In this document: positions 20,694 to 33,289 of the stretch, piece after piece
How the letters are laid out: each line of letters begins with the position of its first letter
How positions within the stretch are numbered: the stretch's first letter is position 1
Assembly: GCF_030272615.1 (NCBI RefSeq)
Contig: NC_081413.1
Span: 329,122,802-329,186,801, forward strand
Direction of reading: 5' to 3'
DNA length: 64,000 bases
From: Cryptomeria japonica
Taxonomy: Eukaryota > Streptophyta > Pinopsida > Cupressales > Cupressaceae
The notes under the pieces: generated by a model
Seen by the model: only the letters and a program-made list of their open reading frames with translations
The model's database searches: none
What the model was told of the DNA's origin: nothing
Position numbers and translations under genes: made by a program

Positions 20694-23600
20694 TTGTTTT
20701 ATCATGGAATGTGAGGGGCTTGAACAATGGCCCTAGACAAAAAGCTGTTCGGGAGTTGATAAGGAGTCACTCTCCTGATATCCTATTTTTGCAGGAGACA
20801 AAACTTTCTGTGGAAAGTATGATGGATCTAGTGCCAAAGCTTTGGGGTAGATGCCAGTGTTAGTGTATTGGGGCTGTGGGCTCCTTGGGAGGGGTGGCCT
20901 GTCTGTGGAACCCTTTAAGGATTCGCCCTGTCTGGTGGGTGGCCTCCAGATCTTCGCTATCCGGAGTTGTCTCTAGTCTCGAGACTGGGGAATATATCTT
21001 GTTTTCTAACATCTATGCCCCCACTGATCTTCAAGGTAAGCAGAACTTATGGTCCCATATTTCTTGTATGCGAAGGTTGGTCCCTTTCCACCCTTGGATT
21101 ATGGCGGGGGATTTCAATGCCATCCTGGAGTTGAGTGAGAAGAAGGGGGGTGTTATGCGGTTGGAACCTTCATCTTTCCTTTTTTGGGATAATATAGCAT
21201 CATTGCATCTGGTTGACATTAAGCCTAGTAATGGTCTATTCACCTGGAACAATAGGAGGGTAGGGGAGTATTGGATTGTGGAAAGGTTGGATCGTTTTCT
21301 GGTTTCTAGCTTTTGGATTGGTGGGGAGTGGTCCACAAGTTCTGAGATTCTTGACTGGAGAGGGTCTGACCACTGGCCCATCAAGATGGTCTCTTCTTCT
21401 GCTCGGGTCGCTCACTCTCCTTCATTCAAGTTCCAACTTATGTGGCTTCGGGATCTTGCCTCGCAAACTCTTGTTGCGGAGTGGTGGAGGAAAGGGAGGC
21501 CTGCCTTTGGTATGGCTATGTACACCTTTGCCAAGTAGCTGCAATCTGTTAAGTTCCAGCTTAAACAGTGGAACCACCAGGGTTTCAGGAATATTTTCCA
21601 TGCTAAGAAAGTTGCTCAGATAGTGTTGAATGACATCACTAGCGATATCAAAGAGCATGGTTTGTTTGAAGCCTTGCTTAGGGAGGAAGACAGGGCTGTC
21701 AAGGCCTTAGAGGAATGAGAGCTTAGGGAGGAAATTTACTAGAAACAGAGAGCTCGTATTGATTGGCTTCAAGAGGGGGATAAGAACACTGCCTTCTTCT
21801 TCAACTCAGTGAAAGCAAGAAGACATGGAAATGCCATTCCTGTTCTGGTTAATGATAGAGGTGAGCAACTTTTATCCTCGCAGGAGATCTCTAGGGAGGC
21901 TCTTCATTATTTTTGGTCCCTCTTCAGGGAGGATTCTCAGGGGGATTCGGGGGAGGAGAATCTAGTTCTAGATTGTATCCCTTCTCTAGTTACTAGAGAG
22001 ATGAATGAGCAACCTATGAGTCCCATCTCGCTGGAAGAATTAGAGAGGATTGTTTTTCACATGAGAAAGGGAAAGGCTCCTGGACCGGATGGGTTCTCGG
22101 TTGAATTCTTTCAAGAATTCTGGGATATTATCAAACTGGATTTATGGGAAGTAGTTCAAGAGTCCCAAAAGAACAAGCAAATGCTTCGGGCTTTAATGCG
22201 ACTTTCATTGCACTTATCCCCAAGTGTGATGGGGCTGACCAGTTAGGACAATTCCGACCTATCTCTCTCTACAATGTGATTTACAAGATCATCTCTAAGC
22301 TGATAGCGGATAGGTTGAAAAAGTGTCTGGGGGAGGTTATTTCTGAGGAGCAGAGTGGGTTTGTGGAAGGGCGCCAAATCCTGGATGGGGTGGTCATCGC
22401 TACGGAGACCATTCACTCTATGGTAACTTCCAGGGAAAAAGCTATGTTTATTAAGCTGGACATGGCTAAGGCTTATGATAGAGTCTATTGGTCCTTCCTC
22501 CAGAAGATTCTCAGGGTGTTTGGCTTTGCCGACGAATGGATTCAATGGGTTATGAGTTGTGTTACGTCTACGTCCTTCTCGGTGCTAATCAATGGAGATC
22601 ATACTGAGCTGTTTGGTGCTTCTAGGGGTCTTCACCAGGGGGATCCCCTATCCCCTTACCTATTTATTCTTCTGGCTGAGGGTCTGGGGAGGTTGATTAA
22701 GCATAATGTGGGTCTAGGTTTTATTCAGGGATGGAGTTGGGGTAATAAATTGTAGCCGCAGTCTCACTTGCAGTTTGTTGATGACACGACCCTGATGGGA
22801 CTTGCTCGAATCAGAGAGGCCACTAATCTGAGAAAGGTCTTAGATGTTTACCTTGCAGCTTCGGGCCAGCTGATCAATGAGGATAAATCTTCTATCATCT
22901 TCTTCAACACTCCTAGTCCTATTCAAAGGAGGATTGCTCTCATCTTGAGATTCCAAGTTGGTTGCTTGCCCTTGATTTATTTGGGTATCCCTATTTCTCC
23001 TGGTAACCCTCCTAGGGAATCTTGGCAAGGTATCTTGGATAAATTTCATACAAAGATTGATCACTGGACAAATAGATGGTTATCCTTTGCTAGGAGGGTT
23101 CGGCTGATCCAGTCAGTGGTGTAGGCTCTTCCGATTTATCGATGTATGTTTCAAGTGGATCCTAAGTGGTTCTTGAAGGGATTGGACTCTCTAGCAAGGC
23201 AATTCTTATGGGCAGGCAATCTTTCCTCCTCCAAATGGAGTCTCGTCAATTAGGATTTGGTGTGTAGTCTGAGGCAGTCAGGGGGGCTTGGTTTGAGGCA
23301 GGCTATTTTATTTGGGGAGGCTCTGGTGGCTAAATTGTACTGGAGGTGGTGTGCTGAGCAGGATCGTGGTTGGGCTAGGATTTTGGCCTACAAATATATG
23401 CATAGGATCTTGATGGAGGAAATTCCAAGATATTTGCTTGAGGGAAAAGGCTCAACGATTTGGAGTACTCTTAAGAAGGGGGCTTCTCTTATTAAGGAAG
23501 GGCTCTTTTGGATTTGTAGAAGGGGGGAAGAGGTCCTATTCTGGAAAGATTCTTGGGATGGTTATCCCCCCATCCTGAAACAGTTTCCCAACCTTGGGAA

Positions 23601-25012
23601 TCTTTGCCAGAGGTTCTTGGAGGCAGGGTGGTCTAGGGTGAGTGACTTCAAGGCTGTATATAGGTGTGGTCGGCTGGATATGGAGCGGTGGAAGGCCCCT
23701 AATGAGTGGCCGGTCGCTGGGATGGAGGAAGAGTGTGCTGAGTTGCATGACATTCTAGCAAATAGACATTGTAGTTCACTCAAAGGTAGGGATGAACTTG
23801 CCCAATTTTCGAATCCTAAGGGCGTCTTTACTGTAGCTAGTGGATACCGGGAACTATTGAATTGAAAACTTGAGGGAAGAGAGGTGCTCTGGTGGAAACA
23901 GGTGTGGAATAATTTTTCTTGGCCAAAGTGTAACTGCTTCGCTTGGACTTTGGCTTTAAACAGATGCCTAACTTGGGACAATATTCGTAAGCGGGGATTC
24001 TTGGGGCCTTCCATTTGTGCCTTGTGCGGTAATGGGGAGGAAGACTCCTCACACTTGTTCTTCATATGCCCCTTCTCTATGCTTATTTGGCACTATTGGT
24101 GGGGGGTGTGGAAGCATTCTTGTGTTCACGCAGATTCTCTGGTGGAGTTTTGGAGCAGTTTGGGTAGACCCCCTATCCTCTCCTCCTTCCTCCAGACTGT
24201 CTAGTACATTGGGCCCATTTTCATTCTATGGCACATCTGGCTCGAAAGGAACAGGAGGATCTTTTGTGAGGACATACTAGTAGTTCAACAAGTGTGGAAT
24301 AGAATCATTGTCATGATTCGGGAGACAGTGGAAGCTAAATGTGAGGTGCATTTTCCTTTGAATATAGATGAGGCGGATATTGTGAGCAGGTTGGGATTGC
24401 AAGAGTTGTCTCCTGCCTCAGCTTATGTCAGGAGAGGTAGACGCTCTTTGAAGAAGGTCTAACGGGTGGGAAGATGGATGCCCCCTCAGGATGAGTTTAT
24501 CAAGATTAATACTGATGGTTCCTCTAGGGGTAACCCAGGCCCTGCGGGGGTTGGTGTTGTTGGTAGGGATAGTATGGGGGAGGTGGTCTTCTTCTTTTCA
24601 ATTTATAAAGGGCGACATTGTAATAATTTTATGGAGGGTTTTGCAATCCTCTATGCCTTGAAGCATGCTTGGGAGTTGGGTCGAAGGAGGGTTATCTGTA
24701 AATTGGATTCACAAATTGTTGTGAACTTGTTGACAGAACAAAAGGTGAGTGGGACTCATTGACAGTTGGCAGAGATTGTTCGTTAGATTCTCCATATTAG
24801 TTCATCAATGGAGCAGGTGTCTTTCATTCACATTCCTCGTGAGTGGAATAGAGCAGCAGATTGTTTGGCTAAGTGGGCCTCGAAACATGGTAGTGATTGG
24901 AAAGTTTAAGGTTGGGAGCATCTCTCCTCAGATTATTGTCAGGACTTGCAGCAGATTCTTGTTGAGGACATGGATGGGTAGGAATTTGGCTGATCTAGGG
25001 CTGGGCTTGTAG
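20690..25012 (+). pseudogene. LINE-1 ORF2 (endonuclease, RT, RNase H)
   Basis: ATG 20690 (MIVLSWNVRGLNNG). Endonuclease 20690-21400 has LFLQETKL, MAGDFNAIL and GSDHWPI. Reverse transcriptase ~21990-23100 has KGKAPGPDGFSVEFFQ, FRPISLYNVIYKI, KLDMAKAYDRV, GLHQGDPLSPYLFILLAEG and the catalytic FVDD. A zf-RVT-like region at 23880-24110 has CALCGNGEEDSSHLFFIC. RNase H at 24466-24890 has INTDGSSRGNPGPAGVG. It nicks the target and copies LINE RNA by target-primed reverse transcription. Stops: TAG 20861, 21536, 21740, 22753, 23122, 23251, 24202, 24784; TGA 21716, 23863, 24760; TAA 24460, 24907. One single-base frameshift lies near 22190. The natural stop is TAG at 25010. Confidence 0.93.
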
Positions 25013-25094
25013 TTCTTTTCTGGGGTCTTGGGGCCCTGGCTCTCTTTGTAATTCTTGTATCTGATTTTCAATAAATTTTTTACCCCTTTATTTC

Positions 25095-25110
25095 AGATTA
25101 TACATTAATT
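25095..25110 (+). repeat. LINE-1 target-site duplication, right copy
   Basis: Identical to 18866-18881, immediately after the LINE 3' end (ccctttatttc). Confidence 0.85.
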
Positions 25111-26265
25111 ATATATTATATCTATTTATATTTAATATTTTATAATATAAAATATAATATGTTATAATAAATATATAATATAATATATTTAAATTTTTCA
25201 TTAGATGTGACCGGAGAATGGCTCGCAAGGAGTAGAGGAGTGGCGAAAATGTGCAGAATTCCGCAAAGAAAGAAAATAATACAAAAACCCTGCGGAATAA
25301 CAAGGAAAATGAGTTTATTCGAGAAATAGATTTGACGAAGAAAATTGCGGAGGATTTAGGGTTAGGAGTTTATTCAGCCTATATATAATTAATATTTTAT
25401 GAATATTATTATTTTAAAAACTTTAAATCTTATTACTATTTACCTCTACATATAATAATATTAAAATTTTCATATATGCATATAATATAATAATTTAAAT
25501 AAATAAATAAAAAAATTTAAACATGGGTCAATGAGTTTGACTGGAAACAATCGAATCCTAGTAGCAATATCATATTTTGACTTGTTGTGGAAAATAGCTC
25601 TTATCTATTTATATAATGAATGGTTCATAAGGTACGACACTTGCTAAAGATTTTGCAACTGAGGTTGCAAGCTAAGTGGGTTTAGCTTTGGAGGAAACTT
25701 TGTGGTTAAGTGTGCTTGAGTTGGAGTAATGCTCGGATGGGTGACCTCCTAGAAGGCCCAATGCTTCACCTCTATGAGCATCGCCTAGATGTAATGTGTG
25801 CTGTCAATATCAATATCGATAAACGAAATATTGAAGTGACGAAACTGAGACAAGAAAAAAAATGACAACAAAATATCTACAATAAATCCAATGTCGACTA
25901 TAATTTGGATCGTCTTACATTTGCTCTTCTCTGTTTTACGCACTGATTGCCAAAATCAGATCCTTCCTCTCAAATAAGAAAATGCATTTGACATAAAAAA
26001 TAATATCAAAACATTAAAATTAACTATCAAATTTATTAATTTGATTAAAAATAATTTAATATCTCCTAGCAATAATATAAAAGAAATAAAACCTGCCACT
26101 ACCTCACCATCAGAAAAGTATAAAAAAACTTAAAATAAAAAAATGATTAGAACTAGTTCAGTGAGTAATCGCTATTCTTATGCAGCCGACAATACAAATG
26201 AGTAAGATATGAGCACGTAGTCCATCATGTATAATAAAAATTCTGTATTTCATGAATGCCAACTG
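25111..26265. other. intergenic AT-rich stretch
   Basis: No protein gene supported. It holds a slightly GC-richer patch at 25205-25375 of unknown nature and a 5S rRNA-derived fragment at 25695-25775 described separately. Confidence 0.5.
25695..25775 (+). pseudogene. 5S rRNA-derived fragment
   Basis: Resembles the 3' two-thirds of plant 5S rRNA: ttaagtgtgcttgagttgg (5S: TTAAGCGTGCTTGGG...), then ggatgggtgacctcct and a decayed end. The three parts of the Pol III internal control region (box A, intermediate element, box C) can all be recognised. The sequence upstream (25625-25694) does not clearly match the 5' part of 5S, so this is either a decayed 5S pseudogene or the head of a 5S-derived SINE. 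Confidence 0.65.
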
Positions 26266-26406
26266 TATAATAGTCGGAATTGTTTGACAAAATGTCTCAA
26301 AAAAGAATGGTCACATGGTATAATAGTCGGAATTGTTAGACAAAATGTCTCAAAAAGAATGCTCTCATGGTATAATAGTCAGAATTGTTTGACAAAATGT
26401 CTCATG
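26266..26406 (+). repeat. 53-bp minisatellite, 2.7 copies
   Basis: Units start tataatagtcggaattgtt at 26266, 26319 and 26371 (last has 'cagaattg'). Each contains gacaaaatgtctca, a short imperfect palindrome. The open frame across it is repeat-derived. Confidence 0.85.
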
Positions 26407-27092
26407 GACTGCAATGCTTGCAGAATACAGACAAAGCTTTTAAATCACTCATGGAAAGTTTTAAGCGAATACGGATTTTGGGTTTGAAGCCAAACTCCAA
26501 AACATTAAAAATATCTTCACTAGTCCATTATAAGTTAACCTCATTCATGAAAGCATATTAACAGAATGGGTTCTTATCAATGAAATTACAGTCTTCGTCA
26601 AATCCATACAAAACCTGTCCTCATTTAATCTCAGCCAAGACATTCCCCTAAGGAAATCCACACAACCATATATATCTGATACATGGCAAATTGACATCTT
26701 TAAAACCTCTACCTGACGTCCCATATTTATTTCTCAATTCTCTCTATATATACATTTTTAAATGTCTATCATTTCCAGCCTTGATGGTCTTTCTTCTTCT
26801 TTTCTTTTTGTTGAAGAAAAAATGTTTTTAAATTTGCTTCATTCTCTCCAAACTCACTGTCTTTTCCCTTCCTAAATGATGGCTACTTAATCTTCCAACA
26901 TATTGATGCTTCTTTTTAACCATGCAGGATTGCCTGTGCTCTTGGATGCTCCTGTCTAGATAATTTTTGAAACTCTTTTTTTGTATTTTTATATATATGT
27001 GCGTGTATATTTCTTAAATATTGTATGTTTTTTATTGTTTGTTTACAGTATTTTTTCTTTTTTAATTTTTTTACAATAATTCTTCTGATCAA

Positions 27093-27175
27093 AGCTATGA
27101 ATCGAGTCACATACAAGGAACCTCATCCCCAACATGAATTCTCACAATAACATCCACATCCAATAAAACCTTCAA
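27093..27175 (-). repeat. diverged SINE fragment, same family as 55959-56135
   Basis: Shares agctatgaat, then acctcatccccaacatgaa and caataacatcc in the order and spacing of the SINE at 55959-56135 (agctatgaattc, ccccgtcctcaacatgaa, aataacacc). It is truncated and old. Confidence 0.4.
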
Positions 27176-30100
27176 ATTTCTCAATCAAATTGTTTTTCTC
27201 ACATAGACCAAAGATGTTGGGATCCAGCTATAATACACCTTATCTTAATTCACTTTTGTTGACATATAGTATTTTAATTCATCTTATAATGTGCAAACAT
27301 CCAAAGATGAATAAATCCATCAGCTGATCGTGCAATGGCAACTCAAACAAGCCAAATCCCTAAATAATTTAATTATTAAAATAATAATGAATGCTTCCAA
27401 TTTTTATACACAATGTTGATCCTAGTGGCACTACAAGATGTTGAAATTGTTGACAATGTGCACACATCACATTTTCTATGTCTGCATTAGCAATCAAAAA
27501 TGTTTTTATCAGCACTAGAAATGAGTCAATTGTAGGAGAGTTGATTATTATGTTGTCCATGAGAACATCCAACTTCAACTTAAATTGTCTTCTTGTCTCT
27601 AACTTATACTTGTCTTCTTCAACATCAATGTCTCCAATGTCTCCAAACCACCAACTATTGAAAGCAATGTTTCTATCTAAATTACTCATCTTTATAGCAG
27701 TTTTAGGAAATTTATTATGATAACTTTCTTGCATAGGTAATCATGGGATAACAAATAATTATAGGCATAATTAAATTATAACAAATATTCATAGATATAA
27801 GTAAAATTTTAATAAGTCTGAACAAACTAACAAATCATAATTAAGATATCTAATGATGTAATATTATTAATGTATATTAGGTAGTGTTTCTTGCACCATT
27901 GACATTATTGGATGTGCAACATAATGAAGATACATCGAATGACACAATGGAAAGAAAATCAATATGAATGAGTGATGCACAATCAATTTTTGTTCACCTT
28001 AAGAAAGTGAAGGCAACCTAACAAGAGATTAGCACCACTCCTTGTAATGCCTCAAGAGAGAAATTCCATGAGTAAATTCCCTTTAGATTTATATGTGAAA
28101 ATGATAATATCATGTCACCATGACACAAATTGAACAACTAATGAAATGATTGTCAAATTTAAGTTACATGTATTATTTAATTACACAAAAAGTATAAAAA
28201 TAATTTTAAATTCACCGACTCAACCTAATTTTCAATTTTATGATAATGACACATTAAAATTGAGCCATACATGATCTTTTCAATTTAAATAATGTAATTT
28301 TTCTATCCTAAACAAGACTGAATTAACGAATTTAATTAATTATTTTATTTAACTTAAAAAATGTAAAATAAAAAATAATCAAGATAAAATATTTAACAAC
28401 ATTTTTTGATAATTATAAAATTAATCTCTTTATTGAACATACTTTTCTCCCTTCAATTTTATTTTTTTGAAAACTAATATTAAATTAAATTAACTATTAT
28501 TATTAATTAGGTTTGTGTATAATTATATAAAATAAACTTATATAAACCTAATTATTTTCTCATATATATAAACTTATAAGGTTAAATTAACAGTCTTGAG
28601 GAGACACATATAATTCTACATCATCAACTATTAGATAGATGCAATGTACATGAATGAATACTCAAAAAATCTATTACTTGGTAGCAAATGTGACTTTGCA
28701 TAAGCTGACAGGATGAATTTGATAACAAGAGTAATAATTATGGCATACCTACAAACTCTCAATCACATGTGGAAAGGATAAAGTATGCCCTGGGTTATTA
28801 ATGACAAAATCAAGGGGAGAATTTCATATTTTACATTTTTGCATTCCAAAGTTCTGGTTATGGATAACCCAATTCATTCGGTTTGCTCTTGTTGCCAAAT
28901 GGCCTTCTAGGGGAGATTACAAACAAAAGGTTGAAGGTAGTTTTCAAAATCCATCATAGGCAAATGGGTGTTGGGGATAAATTATTGTTGAAAAATAATT
29001 GATATAGAGTTAATATTGATATATTTCTTTTTGATTTTTTTGTCTTTTTGTTGGGCTTCATGGAATTGAAAGATATTGTTAAATTCTTAGTGTAGGCATT
29101 CAAAAAGAAGAATATTTTTGGGAACTTGGATGATGCTCTACAGATTGTGCATATGGATATTGGGATCTTTATATCCGTAGATTTTTAGAAGACTTCCTTT
29201 TCTTTCCTATTTCACGTACATATAACACACAATTCAAAATAAGAGGATCTAAATATTTTAATAATAAAATTCAAATTGTAACTAATTATTATTTGATATA
29301 TATAATAGGTGTGAGATTTGTTATTGTTAGCTCATTTGTTCCTCATGACCTAAATGGCCTTTATCATCATGTTCTCAAAATGTCAATGAGTTTTTGGGTT
29401 TAGCAATTTTAATTTTCTGCCACGATTTAGAGCATGTTGTAGGATACATGGCATGATTCATGAATAATGGGAATTTGAGATATTCGATGTCTCCATGTTG
29501 CATATTTTTTCCCTTGTCTTCATATCTCACTAGGTATGTCAGATTACCCTAATACCTATCACATTCAACGCCATTATATGAGTTTTTTTTTGCTGAGCCT
29601 GGAGTCCAATGGAGGGGGGCTTCCTAAAAAATAGAGGTGGAACTGTTGAGATTTTTTAGGAATATCTAATATTGGCATTTCCATGAATTTTGTATTGCAC
29701 TTCCGCTTAAAAATTTAAGCTCCTAAATTTAAGGATGTTGACATTGTCATCTTAAGTTTAAACTCTTAAAATTAAGCAAGCTGGTTGTAAATACATTTAA
29801 TTTAATCTCAAAAATTCAGATGATTGACAAGTGGCATAAAATATTCCTAAGCTCGTGGGCCAATTTCTAGCCCCATCCCATTTTTCACAAATTACATGCC
29901 TAAAAGGTAGGGGCTCCTATTTTTTGGGAAAGATTCTAAATAATCCAGTAACAGAAAAATAATTTTTTCATGGAACCACCTCTTCCTTAAAAATAGAGTT
30001 TAAACCCCTCCATGGGACCTACCTGAGAGTTTCTCACCCTTTACCTTCGTGTTGTTCATAATAAATGTTATTATATGAGTTTCAAAGATACAGAAAAGTT

Positions 30101-30411
30101 ACTGAAAAAGGATTTATGGACTGCCAATGTATTCTGCGCAGAAGAAGGCAGAAACCTCAACTTTTTCATAAGGGAATATAAAATAGTCTTTTGATTAGCG
30201 TAGTCACCATTGATTGAGCATGGAAGGCAACGAACTGGTCATGATAGTTCAGTAAGGTGACATTCCATAATATCATGCATAGAGGGTATGAGGACTGCTA
30301 CTCATGAATGGATAGAAGATGTAAAAAATAGTTGGCAGTCAAGGAAATAAGACAGTGATCTTGGTGAGTTAAATGGGTGAATCAAGTTGACAACAGACAT
30401 CATGTTTATAG
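27176..30411. other. intergenic AT-rich stretch, nothing assigned
   Basis: 3.2 kb of AT-rich DNA with only short, featureless open frames on both strands (for example 27369-27734 minus). No domain, RNA gene or clear terminal repeat was seen. Confidence 0.4.
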
Positions 30412-30622
30412 GATGATTAGTGATAAATGTTAAGAGAAGTAGTTAGACCTTGAGGAATGATAAAATGACAGTTAAGTGTCCTATGATAAGTGATAAATGT
30501 TAAGAAAAGTAGTTAGACATTGAGAAATGATAAAATGACATTCAAGTGTCATATGATTAGTGATAAATGTTAAGAAAAGTAGTTAGATATTGAGAAATGA
30601 TAAAATGACAGTCAAGTGGCCT
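30412..30622 (+). repeat. 70-bp tandem repeat, 3 copies
   Basis: tgataaatgttaag recurs at 30421, 30491 and 30561, an exact 70-bp period, each unit continuing aagtagttaga...aatgataaaatgaca. Copies 2 and 3 are the most alike. Confidence 0.9.
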
Positions 30623-33280
30623 TATGACAGTGAATGATGTTAAATGGGTGACAAGAACATATGTAAAAAGCATGACAGTCAAGCTACAGAAAAAAACAAA
30701 GGTGAGTGTTCATTGTTGACTTGAAATAAGTGACTGCCCTTTAAACCTTCTTGAGTAGAGATAAATGATTTGAGATGAGAAACCCTCATTGGCATGATGG
30801 TCAATCCATGAAGGATTGAGCCATACACCTCCAAAGAACATGTAGGGTAACTTAAGGACAACAATCTCGTTGATACCAATAATGTGATGGTGTAAATGAA
30901 ACATGAAAAGTAGTGGAACAATGTAAAGTGCATAGCTATCGAGAAAGGACAGAGGCAAAACAATGAACATGAGGAAAAAGGGATTGCCATAGACAAGTGG
31001 GACAGTCCAATATGATTGTTAGAGAGGCTACAAGAAGTCAATATTGAGTGTTAAGTATGAAGTTGCCCATCTTGTTTGTGTTTAGATGCAGCCTTTTTGT
31101 TGTCTCCTTTTTGTCAAAGATTGGAGGAAAATAAGCATGTCCTCATGAAGCCTCATAGAGTTGTTAGAAGATCAACACAGGTCTTGAAGATAGAAGAAAA
31201 GACAATGAGCAATGCAAAGACTTTAATGGCAGGTTAATGCGATAAATTATCATGAATTAGGCACACCAAGGTATGACAGACCTGTGCATGGTCCGACGAA
31301 GGTGACAATGAATTTAAGATTCACTATGAAGGAATATGAACATGAAATGACAACTAAGAGAGTAACTAGCATATGATAATTACACTTAATATGAGAGAGC
31401 CTCTTGCATGTGAGTCATAGTGACAAGGTTATTATGAGAAGACAAGAACACATGACAGTCAAAAAGAAGACATGATAGTAATCAAAACATGAAGCCGCTG
31501 CCATTTGCAAAGGACAATTTTAAATCACTTCTTAAGACATTAAATGAAGTGATAAAGACATGGCAACTCAAATCCAAGCATGGTCTAGGACATCAGGTGT
31601 AGATCAAAGGGATTGAAGTAGAAAGTAGAGAAGAGAGTTTCCTATTTGAAGAGGAGACAAGAGAAACAAAGAGGCTATTGGTGGAAACATTTAAGAAAGA
31701 AGAAATAAAAATAAGATCAGAATTCTTTCATAGTGCAGTAGTGAAAAAAGAGAGTATAAATATTGTGGAAGATGATCAAGATAGAGGTAAGTGCTATTGA
31801 AGAATCCTAAGAGTGAGTAGGTGACAGTGTTGCTAAGGTAAATATGTTAAATATTGCAGCATTGTATATATTTATGAAGGGTATGTAGGGGCTGTCATGA
31901 TAGTCTTGTAGAAGGCAAAAGTCTCATGAAAGGAGAGAGTATCAAATGGTAAAAATCTGATTAAGGATACAAGAACCTCATAGACAAGGATATAATGCAT
32001 AGTTGACAATGAAAAAGGTCAAAGTGATCTCTTTGCATGCAACTTCTTGGCAATGCTGCTATTAGTAATCTCCACTAGAGCAGGTTTGGAAAGCATAGTT
32101 AATGGGCAAATCATAGGCCAAGACAAGAAAATAGTATAGTATGCAAGAGCCAAATAACACTAAAAAAGGCTTTAAACATTTCAATTAACATAACAATCAA
32201 TGTTAGTTAAATATGAAGCCTTTCAATTGAACATGACAGATGACAGAAGTTAATCTTGCAATTGGAAAAAAATTTGAGGGCCTCAAAAATATTGTGAGTA
32301 GTCTTATGGTTTAGATAAACTAAGATACAATGAGGCATTAAAAAGTAGCCATCGAGGCACTTCATTTTTAAAGGAGTATGGACAAGACACAAACTACAAT
32401 AATGGTGGCATCTAGAAAGAATGAAAGGAAGGATATCCAACCCCACATATCATGATAGTCTAAAGAGAACATAGGGATAAGCCTGACAAAGATCAAAACA
32501 AATGACAAGTACAAAGTAAAGAAGAAGATAAAAGCACAGTGAAAACAAAATGGACAGAAGACAAAGCTTAGAAGGGTCAAAACAATGGGCATGGATAAAG
32601 ACAGTCACCGCAACATAAAAAAGCATTCAAACTATGGTAAAAGAGGTTCTTAACCTAGTCAAACTTCTTCTTCAATGCCACAAAGTTCTCTATTCACTTC
32701 AAATCCATTAATAGAATAGATTATACATGTATAGAAGGCATGAAAAGAGACAATTTGGTAGAGTAAATGATTAGTTGTGGATAAGTGGAAAAAAACAACA
32801 ACTCACAAGTATCTAGGGATTAGTTTGACGAGTTAGACAAGTTATGAGGGGTTAGAGGGTATCTAGAAGGAAAAAAATAGTTGTTGAAGCATCATCTTCA
32901 CACTTAGCAGTTAGAAAAGGTCAACTTTTTTTCTCCCTTAATACCACTTTGTAGTCATTTTCGCTATCAAACAAGATGAAGAGTTTTAAAAATGCTCAAA
33001 AAGAAGGGTCACTAAGCCAAGAAAGAGAACACTTGTCATCTATCCTCAATGTATGTATCTAAATGTTAGGAGAGGTTATTGAACAACATAAGGGTATGCC
33101 TAATAGCAGTTAGGAGAGAGTTCTTACATTTTCTATTGTTAAGCATCGTAACTTCATAGGTTCTTTCTAGAAAAAAGATTATTGATTGTAAAAATAATCA
33201 TAATACTTATAAAAGTGTACAATGTGCAAAGGCAATGTCTGCTGCACAGAAGATGCTGCAAATGGGAGATAGAGGCGAAG
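30623..33280. other. purine-rich intergenic stretch, nothing assigned
   Basis: 2.6 kb, A/G-rich on the plus strand with many short atgacag/gacaagtc-like words, suggesting an old, unrecognised repeat family. Open frames on the minus strand (30679-31041, 32207-32592) are low-complexity mirrors of this bias. Confidence 0.4.
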
Positions 33281-33289
33281 TGGAGGTGG

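Larger units (their letters stand above)
18882..25094 (+). mobile_element. LINE-1: near full-length plant L1-type LINE
   Basis: 6.2 kb between perfect 16-bp TSDs. Order: G-rich 5' region, ORF1 (DUF4283-like domain and zinc knuckle), ORF2 (AP endonuclease, reverse transcriptase, zf-RVT-like region, RNase H), short 3'UTR with an aataaa signal near 25070 and a T-rich tail. The first ~45 bp after the left TSD (18882-18925) are AT-rich and unlike the GC-rich element start, so the exact 5' end is uncertain. Damage is mostly in-frame stops (about 20) with only two evident frameshifts, so the copy is old enough to have decayed but was probably inserted complete. GC content and codon use differ sharply from the flanks. 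Confidence 0.92.

Noticed and set aside
27369-27734. 121-codon minus-strand ORF as a host gene
   Set aside because: No recognisable domain, AT-rich codons, a parallel open frame on the other strand and no promoter signs; left unassigned.
30679-31041. Cys/Ser/Leu-rich minus-strand ORF as a secreted or membrane protein
   Set aside because: Composition mirrors the purine-rich plus strand over 2.6 kb; overlapping frames look equally hydrophobic.
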